This document shows, piece after piece, positions 43,378 to 50,596 of a DNA stretch of 64,000 nucleotides. Under the pieces are notes generated by a model, which saw only the letters and a program-made list of their open reading frames with translations, was not told where the DNA came from and did no database searches. Position 1 is the stretch's first letter. Each line of letters begins with the position of its first letter. This stretch comes from Meiothermus sp. Lineage in GTDB: Bacteria > Deinococcota > Deinococci > Deinococcales > Thermaceae. The translations under genes and the position numbers were made by a program. The stretch spans positions 434,001 through 498,000 of the forward strand of contig NZ_BPIJ01000001.1 in the NCBI RefSeq assembly GCF_026004055.1, given 5' to 3'.

Positions 43378-43782
43378 TTACAAACCCTCCACCGGCTCGG
43401 TTTCCATGCCCCGAATGGCCTCGCGCAACCAGTCGGGGATGCGGGCGGGCTTGCCGTTTTCCAGCCAGACTACCACCACCTTGATCCGGGCGGCCAGCCC
43501 GCCGTCGGCCCAGGTTTCGCTATAAGTGCGGAAGCTCGAGTTCCCCACCCGCTCTACCCGCAAGGCAATCTCCACCTGCTGTCCGAACAAAATGGGGGTG
43601 ATGTAGTCCACCTCGGCCCGCGCCATTACAAAGTTTCCGCTGTCGATGTGGGCGCCGGCTTGCTGTAGGTAGTGGCCCCGCGCCACTTCGTCGTAGGTCA
43701 GATAAACCGCGTTGTTGACGTGCTCGAGGGTGTCGAGGTCGCTAAAACGCACCTGGATGGGTACGCGCACCGGAAAGATCAT
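43378..43782 (-). CDS. Acyl-CoA thioesterase (4HBT hotdog family)
   Basis: A 134-residue hotdog-fold thioesterase. VRFSDLDTLEHVNNAVYLTYDEVAR holds the catalytic Asp and the oxyanion Asn-Asn of the 4-hydroxybenzoyl-CoA/YbgC group. It hydrolyses an acyl-CoA of unknown chain type. It is divergent from pepF with only 47 nt between starts. Confidence 0.88.
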   Translation of the reverse strand: MIFPVRVPIQVRFSDLDTLEHVNNAVYLTYDEVARGHYLQQAGAHIDSGNFVMARAEVDYITPILFGQQVEIALRVERVGNSSFRTYSETWADGGLAARIKVVVVWLENGKPARIPDWLREAIRGMETEPVEGL

Positions 43783-43829
43783 GCCCTGGATTCTATCCCG
43801 AGGTATGGGGAATCCCTATACTTGAGCCT

Positions 43830-45593
43830 ATGAGCCAAGCCACCGCCGAACTTCCTACCTGGGATCTGGATTCTTTGTTTCCGGGATTTGAGTCGAGGCC
43901 ATTCTTGGACACCTGGAACCAGGTAGTGAATCAACTGCGGGATTTGCATGATTTCCTGGAGGCCCATCGTATCGGCCAGGAGGGGGCTTCTACCGACCCA
44001 CAGACTTTTCGTGCAGTACTGGACAGGCTCAATGCCTTTGGCGAGACCCTGGGGCCGCTCTTTGCCTACGTGCTGATGCGGGTGGATGCCGATAGCACCG
44101 ACGCCGCCGCCCAGGCCAAGCTCTCGGAGCTCGAGCGGGTGCAGCTCGAGTACCAAAAACTGCGCCCCAGGCTCCAGCGTTGGCTGGCTATGCTCGATGC
44201 CGATGCGGTGCAGGCAGGCGAATACCGGATTCTGCTCGAGGAGGCCAGAGTCCAGGCCCAGCACATGATGTCCGAGCCCGAGGAAGTGCTGGCCGCCGAG
44301 CTGTCGCTCTCAGGTGGACGGGCCTGGGTCAAGCTCCATGGCAACCTGACCAGCCAGATTACGGCGGTGGTGCTGGGGGAGGAGCTACCTATGAGCGCCG
44401 TGCGTAACCTGGCCATGCACCCCCAAGAAGCGGTGCGTAAAGCCGCCTACGAGGCTGAGCTCCAAGCCTGGAAAGCCCACGAAGTGGCCCTGGCGGCAGC
44501 CCTCAACGGCTACAAGGGCGAGGTCTCGACCCTGAACCGCAAGCGCGGCTGGCCCGACGACCTAGCCCCGGCCCTGTTCGAGAACCGTATTGGGCGTAAG
44601 ACCCAGGAGGCTATGCAGCGGGTGATGGTGGATAGCCTTCCGCACTGGCGGCGCTATTTTGCCCTCAAGGCTCGGGCTTTGAGCAAGAACCGACTCGACT
44701 GGTGGGATCTGTTTGCCCCGATGTCGTCCGGCTCCCTGCCCAAGAAATGGGGCTGGGAGGAGGGTCGGCGGTTTATTGTCGAGCACCTGTCGGGCTTCTC
44801 TAAGGCTGCTGCGGCGCTGGCTGAGCGGGCTTTTGCCGAGCGCTGGCTGGATGCCTCTCCGCGCAAGGGCAAAGTGGGGGGTGCGTACTGCATGCCGGTA
44901 GGGCAGGGATGCTCGCGCATTCTGCTAAACCACGAAGATAGCTTTGAGTCCCTCTCGACCCTGGCCCACGAGCTAGGCCACGCCTACCACAACCTCTGCT
45001 TGCGGGAGGTGCCCTACCTGCTGCGCCAGGAGCCCATGACCCTGGCCGAGACCGCTTCCATCATGAACGAGACCGTGGTGGGAGAGGCGGCCCTGCGGGT
45101 GCTACCCCCTGCCGAGCAACTTGGGGTGCTCGAGGGCGGCCTGCAAAGCGCAGCCCAGGTAGTAGTAGACATCCATTCCCGCTTTTTGTTCGAGCAGGCG
45201 GTGTTTGCCAGGCGCCGCGAGCGCGAGCTTTCGGCCCAGGAGTTCTGCCAGCAGATGTTGGAGGCCCAGCAAGAGACCTACGGCGAGGCCCTGGCTACTT
45301 ATCACCCCTACATGTGGGCGGTGAAGGGGCACTACTACGGCTCCAACTTCTATAACTTCCCCTATGCTTTTGGGCTTTTGTTTGGTCTGGCGCTGTACCA
45401 GCGATACCTGACCGAGGGCCCCGATTTTGTAGCGCGCTACGAGGAACTGTTGGCCTCGGTGGGCAAATACTCCGCCGAGCAACTGGCCGCTCGTTTTGGC
45501 TTCGATCTGGAGACGGAGGCTTTCTGGCAGGGGGGCATGGCGGTTTTGATTCAACGCATCGAGCGCTTTGAGCAGTTGCTGCTCAGTAAGTAG
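43830..45593 (+). CDS. pepF: Oligoendopeptidase F (M3 family)
   Basis: Zinc endopeptidase acting on oligopeptides in the cytoplasm; 587 residues. The metal site is His380-Glu-x-x-His384 in TLAHELGHAYH, with the third ligand region ETASIMNETVVGEA about 25 residues later. TATACT lies 7 nt before the ATG, so the mRNA is probably leaderless. The length is normal for the family. Confidence 0.92.
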   Translation: MSQATAELPTWDLDSLFPGFESRPFLDTWNQVVNQLRDLHDFLEAHRIGQEGASTDPQTFRAVLDRLNAFGETLGPLFAYVLMRVDADSTDAAAQAKLSELERVQLEYQKLRPRLQRWLAMLDADAVQAGEYRILLEEARVQAQHMMSEPEEVLAAELSLSGGRAWVKLHGNLTSQITAVVLGEELPMSAVRNLAMHPQEAVRKAAYEAELQAWKAHEVALAAALNGYKGEVSTLNRKRGWPDDLAPALFENRIGRKTQEAMQRVMVDSLPHWRRYFALKARALSKNRLDWWDLFAPMSSGSLPKKWGWEEGRRFIVEHLSGFSKAAAALAERAFAERWLDASPRKGKVGGAYCMPVGQGCSRILLNHEDSFESLSTLAHELGHAYHNLCLREVPYLLRQEPMTLAETASIMNETVVGEAALRVLPPAEQLGVLEGGLQSAAQVVVDIHSRFLFEQAVFARRRERELSAQEFCQQMLEAQQETYGEALATYHPYMWAVKGHYYGSNFYNFPYAFGLLFGLALYQRYLTEGPDFVARYEELLASVGKYSAEQLAARFGFDLETEAFWQGGMAVLIQRIERFEQLLLSK

Positions 45594-45625
45594 AAAAAAA
45601 GAACTCACTAAATATAAAACAAATA

Positions 45626-45655
45626 TTGACAAAATAGTAATCTCTGGTTTATATT
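45626..45655 (+). promoter_or_regulatory. Strong promoter of the SHOCT-like gene cluster
   Basis: TTGACA (45626-45631) and TATATT (45650-45655) are 18 bp apart in a strikingly AT-rich 70-bp stretch within a GC-rich genome. The predicted start is near 45662, followed by GGGAGGA and the ATG at 45675. Confidence 0.8.
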
Positions 45656-45674
45656 TACAACCAGGGAGGAAGCC

Positions 45675-45872
45675 ATGTTCGGACACTTCAACCAGGCAGA
45701 ATTGACCGTTGTAATCAGGGACAAAATCCATGTCTATCGTCAGGAAGCCGACCGGGCCCGCCAACTGCCCAAGCACTCTTTGCGCTACCGCATAGCCCAG
45801 CAGCTTCGGGTCTGGGCTGAGGCTTTGGAGCCGACCCGGGGCTTGGTCTCCCAGCAGTTGGGCAGGGCCTAA
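45675..45872 (+). CDS. Small hypothetical protein, first gene of the SHOCT-like cluster
   Basis: A 65-residue basic helical protein (MFGHFNQAELTVVIRDKIHVY..., then LRYRIAQQLRVWAEALEP), not recognised. It has no membrane helix. A strong promoter and GGGAGGA precede it, and the next gene follows 62 nt later, so it leads the operon. It could be a small regulator or binding partner; this is speculation. Confidence 0.7.
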   Translation: MFGHFNQAELTVVIRDKIHVYRQEADRARQLPKHSLRYRIAQQLRVWAEALEPTRGLVSQQLGRA

Positions 45873-45934
45873 AGCCACCCTTGAAGATGACGACTACCCG
45901 ACCAGGACAGGTAAAGACCAGAATGGAGGTTCCG

Positions 45935-46681
45935 ATGTCTGAACAAGAGCGCATCCAGGCCTTGCTGCTAGCAGGCAAAATCACCCAGCAGGAAGCCGAG
46001 TTACTGCTTTCGGCCCTCGAGGAAGGCGACACCGCGGCCCAACAGGCCCAGGCCACCCTGGGCGAGCAGTATGCCGCCCCGGCTACCGGATGGCAGCCGG
46101 AAGGGTTGCGCTGGGTGCGGGTTAGGCTCACCGCGGGTCAGCTCGAGGCCAGGCTCGACCCCAGCCTGCAGATGCCGGTGGTAGAGGGCCCGGCGGAGGT
46201 GCGCCCGGTGGGGGCCGACCTGGAAGTGTGGCCCGAAATGGCAGGGGGCAGCTTTTTTGGGTTGCTGGGCCGGATGGGTTCGTTGGAGCTGCGTCTTCCG
46301 TCCGGTTGGGGTCTGGAGATAGACGGCAAAGCTGCTCAGGTAGAAGCTGAGAGCATCGCGTTCCTCAAAGGCCGGGTGGCAGCGGGCAACGTGGAGCTTG
46401 TGGCCGTGGAAGGGCTCGACCTCGAGGTCACGGCGGGCAACATCGACGGCTCGCTTTTGCTGCGAGAAGGCCAGCACCGCCTGCGGGCCTCGATGGGCAA
46501 TGTCGAGCTGGAAATGTTACCTGGCAGCAGCGTCCAACTGCACCCCAGCGTGAGCCTGGGCAACCAGGAAATCCGGGGTTTTGACCGCTCGGTGAACGGG
46601 GCCCACCGGCAGCTTGGGGAGGGCCGGGCCAGCCTCGAGGTCTCGGTGCGCATGGGCAACTTGGAAGTGAAGGCGAGGTAG
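45935..46681 (+). CDS. SHOCT-like plus DUF4097-type beta protein (YvlB/LiaX-like)
   Basis: A 248-residue protein. The N-terminal 28 residues (SEQERIQALLLAGKITQQEA ELLLSAL) form the short helical module also found in two other proteins of this cluster. The rest is a beta-rich repeat region (GNVELVAVEGLDLEVTAGNIDG, SMGNVELEMLPGSS, RMGNLEVKAR), as in DUF4097 bacterial adhesin-type domains. This plan is that of YvlB and LiaX of Firmicutes, linked to cell-envelope stress. There is no signal peptide. GGAGG before ATG 45935 sets the start. Confidence 0.72.
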   Translation: MSEQERIQALLLAGKITQQEAELLLSALEEGDTAAQQAQATLGEQYAAPATGWQPEGLRWVRVRLTAGQLEARLDPSLQMPVVEGPAEVRPVGADLEVWPEMAGGSFFGLLGRMGSLELRLPSGWGLEIDGKAAQVEAESIAFLKGRVAAGNVELVAVEGLDLEVTAGNIDGSLLLREGQHRLRASMGNVELEMLPGSSVQLHPSVSLGNQEIRGFDRSVNGAHRQLGEGRASLEVSVRMGNLEVKAR

Positions 46682-46684
46682 GCC

Positions 46685-46807
46685 ATGAACCCGGCCAAAA
46701 ATCTGGCAAAACCCGTTCCCGTTCGAGCCACAAAACGGCGTAAAAGCAAGTGCACAAGGTCTGTACCGCGCCCGCTGCCCACCGTTTTTTTCTTTGCGAT
46801 TCTCTGA
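46685..46807 (+). CDS. Possible 40-residue basic peptide
   Basis: A short frame begins 3 nt after the preceding stop, with GAGG 6 nt before the ATG, and ends 11 nt before the next ATG. The product is strongly basic (residues 15-28, RATKRRKSK) with a hydrophobic end (TVFFFAIL). Fit between two genes of the operon favours translation, but no homology is known. Confidence 0.35.
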   Translation: MNPAKNLAKPVPVRATKRRKSKCTRSVPRPLPTVFFFAIL

Positions 46808-46818
46808 GGAGCCCCTTT

Positions 46819-47259
46819 ATGGAAGACAAAAAGCGCATTATGGATATGGTTCGGGAAGGCAAAATTACCGCTGAGGAGGCCATCCGCTTGTTGGAAGCGA
46901 TGGACTCTGGGCGACCCCAGACGGCCCCCGGCGCAGGCTACGCCTACGCAGTGGCCACCACCCCACCCCCCCCAAAGGGCATCGCCAAGATGATCCGCAT
47001 TGTGGTGGATGGGGAGGATGTCAAGGTCAAGGTCAACGTGCCTGCGGCCCTGGCCAAGTTTGCTTCCAACTTTATCCCCCCCGAGGCCAAACAGCAGTTG
47101 AGCGCCCAGGGGATCGATGTAGCAGGTATCCTGGACATGCTCAAGGGCGAGTTACCCGAAGGCCGCTTGGTGGATGTAGAAATCAGTGACGTGGCCAAGG
47201 TGAGCGAAGGCGAGACCAAGATGACCGGCCCCATGCGGGTCATGATCGAGGTGGTCTGA
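46819..47259 (+). CDS. SHOCT-like domain protein
   Basis: A 146-residue protein. Residues 1-30 (EDKKRIMDMVREGKITAEEA IRLLEAM) repeat the module of the preceding gene. The C-terminal part (MIRIVVDGEDVKVKVNVP ... LPEGRLVDVEI) is a beta domain of the kind found after this module in YvlB-like proteins. GAGGAG precedes ATG 46819. No signal peptide or membrane helix is present. Confidence 0.72.
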   Translation: MEDKKRIMDMVREGKITAEEAIRLLEAMDSGRPQTAPGAGYAYAVATTPPPPKGIAKMIRIVVDGEDVKVKVNVPAALAKFASNFIPPEAKQQLSAQGIDVAGILDMLKGELPEGRLVDVEISDVAKVSEGETKMTGPMRVMIEVV

Positions 47260-47291
47260 GGGGGGCTTTGGCCCCGGACGGAGGGAATGGG

Positions 47292-47633
47292 ATGGTGGCG
47301 GTGTCGAAAGCGCTTCCAGTGCACTGGTTCTCAAAGCTACACCGGGTTCGGCCTCGGTTTGTGTATTTGTGGGTGCGGGTACAGGATGTGCCGCTGCCCA
47401 TCTTTTTGTTTGCACCCCTGGTAGTGCTCGAGTTTTTCCTGTTGGTCGGCATCTGGATTACCCGGAGACAAGGCTTTGAGCCCCAGCTTGCCTTTGCCTT
47501 GCAGGCCCTGCGGGGCCAGACCTGGGAACTGCGGCAGATGCCGCCCTTCGCCCTGGTGGAGGTAAAGATAAAGCCCAAAGCCTTTTATCCCAAGGCCCCC
47601 ACGCAGGTGTATGTCAAGATCGGGTTGTGGTGA
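47292..47633 (+). CDS. Small membrane protein of the SHOCT-like cluster
   Basis: A 113-residue protein with one clear membrane helix (PIFLFAPLVVLEFFLLVGIWI, about residues 40-62) between a basic N-terminus and a cytoplasmic-type C-terminus. GGAGGG lies before ATG 47292. It is the only membrane member of the cluster and may tether the soluble SHOCT-like proteins; this is inferred from context. Confidence 0.7.
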   Translation: MVAVSKALPVHWFSKLHRVRPRFVYLWVRVQDVPLPIFLFAPLVVLEFFLLVGIWITRRQGFEPQLAFALQALRGQTWELRQMPPFALVEVKIKPKAFYPKAPTQVYVKIGLW

Positions 47634-47657
47634 AGTATGACCCGAGTTGGAGCTCCT

Positions 47658-48050
47658 ATGAACGTCTTTCCCATGCCCACCGAGTGCCCGGTACAGGGTT
47701 GTAACGGGCGCCTGCACGTGACCGGACTGGTCTGTTCTGCTTGTCGCACCGAGGTTAAAGGCGAGTTTCAGCCCAACGAGTTTGCTCTCTTGCCCCCCGA
47801 GCATCTGGAGTTTTTGCGCCTGTACATCAAGGTGCGGGGCAACCTGAAGGAAGTGGAGCGGATTCTGGGGCTCTCTTACCCCACCGTTCGGGCCCGCTTT
47901 GAAAGCCTCTTACGGGTGCTCGGCTACGAGGAGGAGGTAGACCAAAGCCCCAGTACAGAGGAAAAGGAAGCCATCCTCTCGGCTCTGGAAAAAGGCCAGT
48001 TGAGCGCTGCCGAGGCTGCCGAACGCCTGCGCGCCCTCAAGAAACGCTAA
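47658..48050 (+). CDS. DUF2089 zinc-ribbon/HTH regulator
   Basis: A 130-residue DUF2089 protein. The N-terminus is a zinc ribbon (CPVQGCNGRL ... VCSACRTEV). The centre is a sigma-like helix-turn-helix (NLKEVERILGLSYPTVRARFE). The C-terminus (EKEAILSALEKGQLSAAEAAERLRAL) is again the short helical module, so three proteins of the operon share it. It probably regulates transcription of this cluster, with the module serving for mutual binding. GGAG precedes ATG 47658. Confidence 0.82.
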   Translation: MNVFPMPTECPVQGCNGRLHVTGLVCSACRTEVKGEFQPNEFALLPPEHLEFLRLYIKVRGNLKEVERILGLSYPTVRARFESLLRVLGYEEEVDQSPSTEEKEAILSALEKGQLSAAEAAERLRALKKR

Positions 48051-48814
48051 AAACGGGGCGGTCGCTTCTCGAAAAAAGCAGCGATGCCTTCGGCTAGGTT
48101 GTCGGTCTCGCGCACCCAGGCGTTGGCAATGGAGGCCAGCCGGAAGCCGTCCTCGAGGCCCATTCCGGGCAGGGCGTTCAGCAGCTCTTTGGTCAGTGAA
48201 AGTGAGGTGGGGGCATTGTCGCACACCTCCTGGGCCAGAGCCAGGGCTTCGTCCAGCAGTTGCTCGGCGGGTACGACCCGGTTCACCAGCCCCATCCGGT
48301 AGGCTTCCTGGGCCGAGACCAACCGGCCTGTCAGGAGCAGTTCTTTGGCGTGTTTCTCCCCCACATTGCGCACCAGAATGACCCCTACCAAGGCAGCCAC
48401 AAAGCCAATCTTCACCTCGGTATAGCCGATGCGGGCTTGCTCGCTCATCACGGCCAGGTCACAGGCCGTGGCCAGCCCGGCCCCGCCGGCTACGGCTGGG
48501 CCGTTGATGGCGGCCAGGGTGGGTTTGGGGAAAGTGTAGATGCGGTGAAAAAGACGCATCAGCTCGCGGGAGTGGGCGTAGTTGGCCTCGGCCCCGGCGG
48601 TGGTAACGCTTTTGAGGAATGCCAGGTCGGCCCCGGCGCTGAAAGCCTGGCCCGATCCTGTAAGCACCACCCCGCGGATGCCCGGGTCTTGCTCGGCGAC
48701 CTCGAGAGCAGCCAGGAGGTGCTCAACCAGGGCAGGAGAGAGGGGGTTGCGCTTTTGGGGGTCGTTTAGGGTCAAAAGCCGGATGTCGTGGTGGTCAGAG
48801 GGGATTACCAGCAT
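48047..48814 (-). CDS. Enoyl-CoA hydratase/isomerase family protein
   Basis: Crotonase-fold enzyme of 255 residues. The oxyanion-hole segments SAGADLAFLKS and NGPAVAGGAGLATACDLAV are clear. GYTEVKIGF carries a Glu at the position of the second hydratase acid, while the first acidic position is less typical, so hydratase against isomerase cannot be decided. Its stop overlaps the convergent DUF2089 gene by 4 nt. Confidence 0.87.
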   Translation of the reverse strand: MLVIPSDHHDIRLLTLNDPQKRNPLSPALVEHLLAALEVAEQDPGIRGVVLTGSGQAFSAGADLAFLKSVTTAGAEANYAHSRELMRLFHRIYTFPKPTLAAINGPAVAGGAGLATACDLAVMSEQARIGYTEVKIGFVAALVGVILVRNVGEKHAKELLLTGRLVSAQEAYRMGLVNRVVPAEQLLDEALALAQEVCDNAPTSLSLTKELLNALPGMGLEDGFRLASIANAWVRETDNLAEGIAAFFEKRPPRF

Positions 48815-48961
48815 GGCTTTATGCTACTGCTGGGGCGGGCGGAATATAACCAAGCCCCCAGGCTTTATCTGCACCCAGCATTGCCGCGTAGCCCGCTTAT
48901 TGTGTACACTCGAGGATGTAGGTAACTATACTTAAAGTTTGTTGCTTGCGGAGGTGAAGTT

Positions 48962-49519
48962 ATAACCAAAGATGTCCCAGTAAACGAACGGATTCGGGTG
49001 CGTCAGGTACGCCTGATTGACGAGAACGGCACACAAGTAGGGGTCGTGGATACCCGCGAAGCCCTGCGTATGGCCAAAGAGCGCGAGTACGACCTGGTTC
49101 TGGTCTCGCCTAATGCGGTTCCTCCGGTCGCCAAGCTGCTCGACTACGGCAAGTGGCGCTACGAGCAGCAGCAGGCCGAAAAAGAAGCCCGCAAAAAGGC
49201 CAAGCGCACCGAACTCAAGAGCATGAAGCTCCGCCCCAAAATTGAAGCCCACGACTACAACACCAAGGTTGGGCACATCAGGCGCTTCCTCGAGGAAGGG
49301 CATAAGGTCAAGGTCACCATCATGTTCCGTGGGCGTGAGATGGCCCACCAGGAGCTTGGGTACAAGCTATTAGAGCGAATTGCCAAGGATTTGGAGGGCG
49401 TTGGTTTTGTGGAGATGCGCCCGGAAATGCTGGGCCGCGACATGAACATGGTGATGGCCCCAGGCTCCAAACCATCAGCTCAAGTGGCTCCTTCTGCATC
49501 GCCTGGCAGCCCCGCCTAG
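48962..49519 (+). CDS. infC: Translation initiation factor IF-3 (AUA start)
   Basis: 185 residues. The N-terminal domain begins with VNERIRVRQVRLIDENG, the hallmark of IF-3, and this lies upstream of the first ordinary start (GTG 48998). In that frame no ATG, GTG or TTG is available, while ATA at 48962 stands 4 nt after GGAGGTGA (48950-48957). E. coli infC uses AUU and is autoregulated because IF-3 rejects such codons; AUA here would do the same. The promoter TATACT is at 48927. The usual rpmI and rplT do not follow. Confidence 0.9.
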   Translation: MTKDVPVNERIRVRQVRLIDENGTQVGVVDTREALRMAKEREYDLVLVSPNAVPPVAKLLDYGKWRYEQQQAEKEARKKAKRTELKSMKLRPKIEAHDYNTKVGHIRRFLEEGHKVKVTIMFRGREMAHQELGYKLLERIAKDLEGVGFVEMRPEMLGRDMNMVMAPGSKPSAQVAPSASPGSPA

Positions 49520-49734
49520 CACCTCCAAATAGTCTTCAAAGTGCGGGAGAGTCCTGCCCAAAGAGGCCTTTAACTGGTTAATTGGGGCCTGTTGCAGCGC
49601 ACACTGCCCCACCTGCAAGCTGCTAGGGGCGGTATGTGTTGCATTGCGTGCAAGGTACAACCCAAAGGGCTAGGGCAGGTACCAATGCAGGCGTTTCTCA
49701 ACGACACAGTACTCGGCGTGGGGTCTGATACTAC

Positions 49735-50260
49735 TGGTCTGGTAATCTGATGTACTTCACTGTGCCCTGACAAATCCAAACGTGAGCACCTTGTCATTGC
49801 GAGGAGGCCTTAGGCCGACGAAGCAATCCAGATTAGGTTTGACCTGGCTAGTGGTCTGGTAACTAAATTTCCGAAGTTTTGTACCGCACCCCGAATACAT
49901 CGTTGTAGAGATTCCATCCCACTTCGGCCCCCGAGATGGCCTAAAAACGCCCTCCCTACCGCGTAGGGAGGGTGGGGGAGGGTATTAGGCAAGGCCCCCA
50001 ATCCGCTGCGTGAAGGGCCAGGTCAGCCACCCCACCTGGCCTCCCCTACGCAGTAGGGGAGGGAAGGGGCGAAGCGGGGTGGGGTGCTTTTTGCATGACC
50101 GTACAGGCAAGGCACCGAAGGCCCAGGTTTACGAGACACGGCGCGTTCTGAAGGCTAAACCCCATACTGCGTATTTTGTTACCAGAGCACTAGCTGCGCC
50201 AGAGATTCTGGATTGCTTCGCATCCTACCGGATGCTCGCAATGACGGGAAAAGGGAACGG
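49735..50260 (-). mobile_element. Family C element, copy C4, split by A5
   Basis: The left half (49735-49850) starts TGGTCTGGTAATCTGATG and includes CATTGCGAGGAGG and GACGAAGCAATCCAG; the right half (50191-50260) resumes with GAGATTCTGGATTGCTTCG and GCAATGACGGG. Element A5 stands between them. The 215 bp between infC and C4 hold no recognisable gene. Confidence 0.75.
49851..50190 (-). mobile_element. Family A MITE-like element, copy A5 (340 bp), nested in C4
   Basis: Full 340-bp copy, GTGGTCTGGTAAC at the left and GTTACCAGAGCAC at the right, with CTAG overlapping each end. Its place inside C4 shows that A elements moved after C elements had spread. Confidence 0.88.
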
Positions 50261-50532
50261 TAAAACGCCCAAAAAACCAAGTGTATGGGGGTTTCTTTGC
50301 AGTCGTTATATCGAATTCAGTTTGATTTCGGCTTCGATTATGTATATGACGAAGAAGGTTTTGATTTTACCTACAACTTATAGTAGATGCCTGTAAAAGA
50401 TACCCTACATATTCAAAGCCATATCTTGATTTTCTTACGATTACGGGAGTATTCTGTAATAAGCAAAAAACTTAATCCTTCCCCCGGCACTTGCCATACA
50501 TACACAACCAGTAGTAGTATCTATCGCGGAAA

Positions 50533-50578
50533 CCCCAATATCTTGTGCCATTGCGGTGGCCTTGGGGATATCTTATTC
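50533..50578 (+). promoter_or_regulatory. Candidate NrdR boxes upstream of the ribonucleotide reductase
   Basis: CCCCAATATCTTGTGC (50533-50548) fits the NrdR-box core CwATATnTwG closely, and a weaker GGGGATATCTTATTC (about 50564) lies 30 bp further, three helical turns away as in paired NrdR boxes. A third ATATCTTG is at 50421. The 340 bp before the RNR gene are unusually AT-rich; no convincing gene was found there. Confidence 0.5.
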
Positions 50579-50596
50579 GAAATTTAGGAGGACAGC

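Noticed and set aside
50387-50587. 66-codon frame just upstream of nrdJ
   Set aside because: No ribosome site or recognisable features, and it covers the candidate NrdR boxes; more likely chance in AT-rich sequence.
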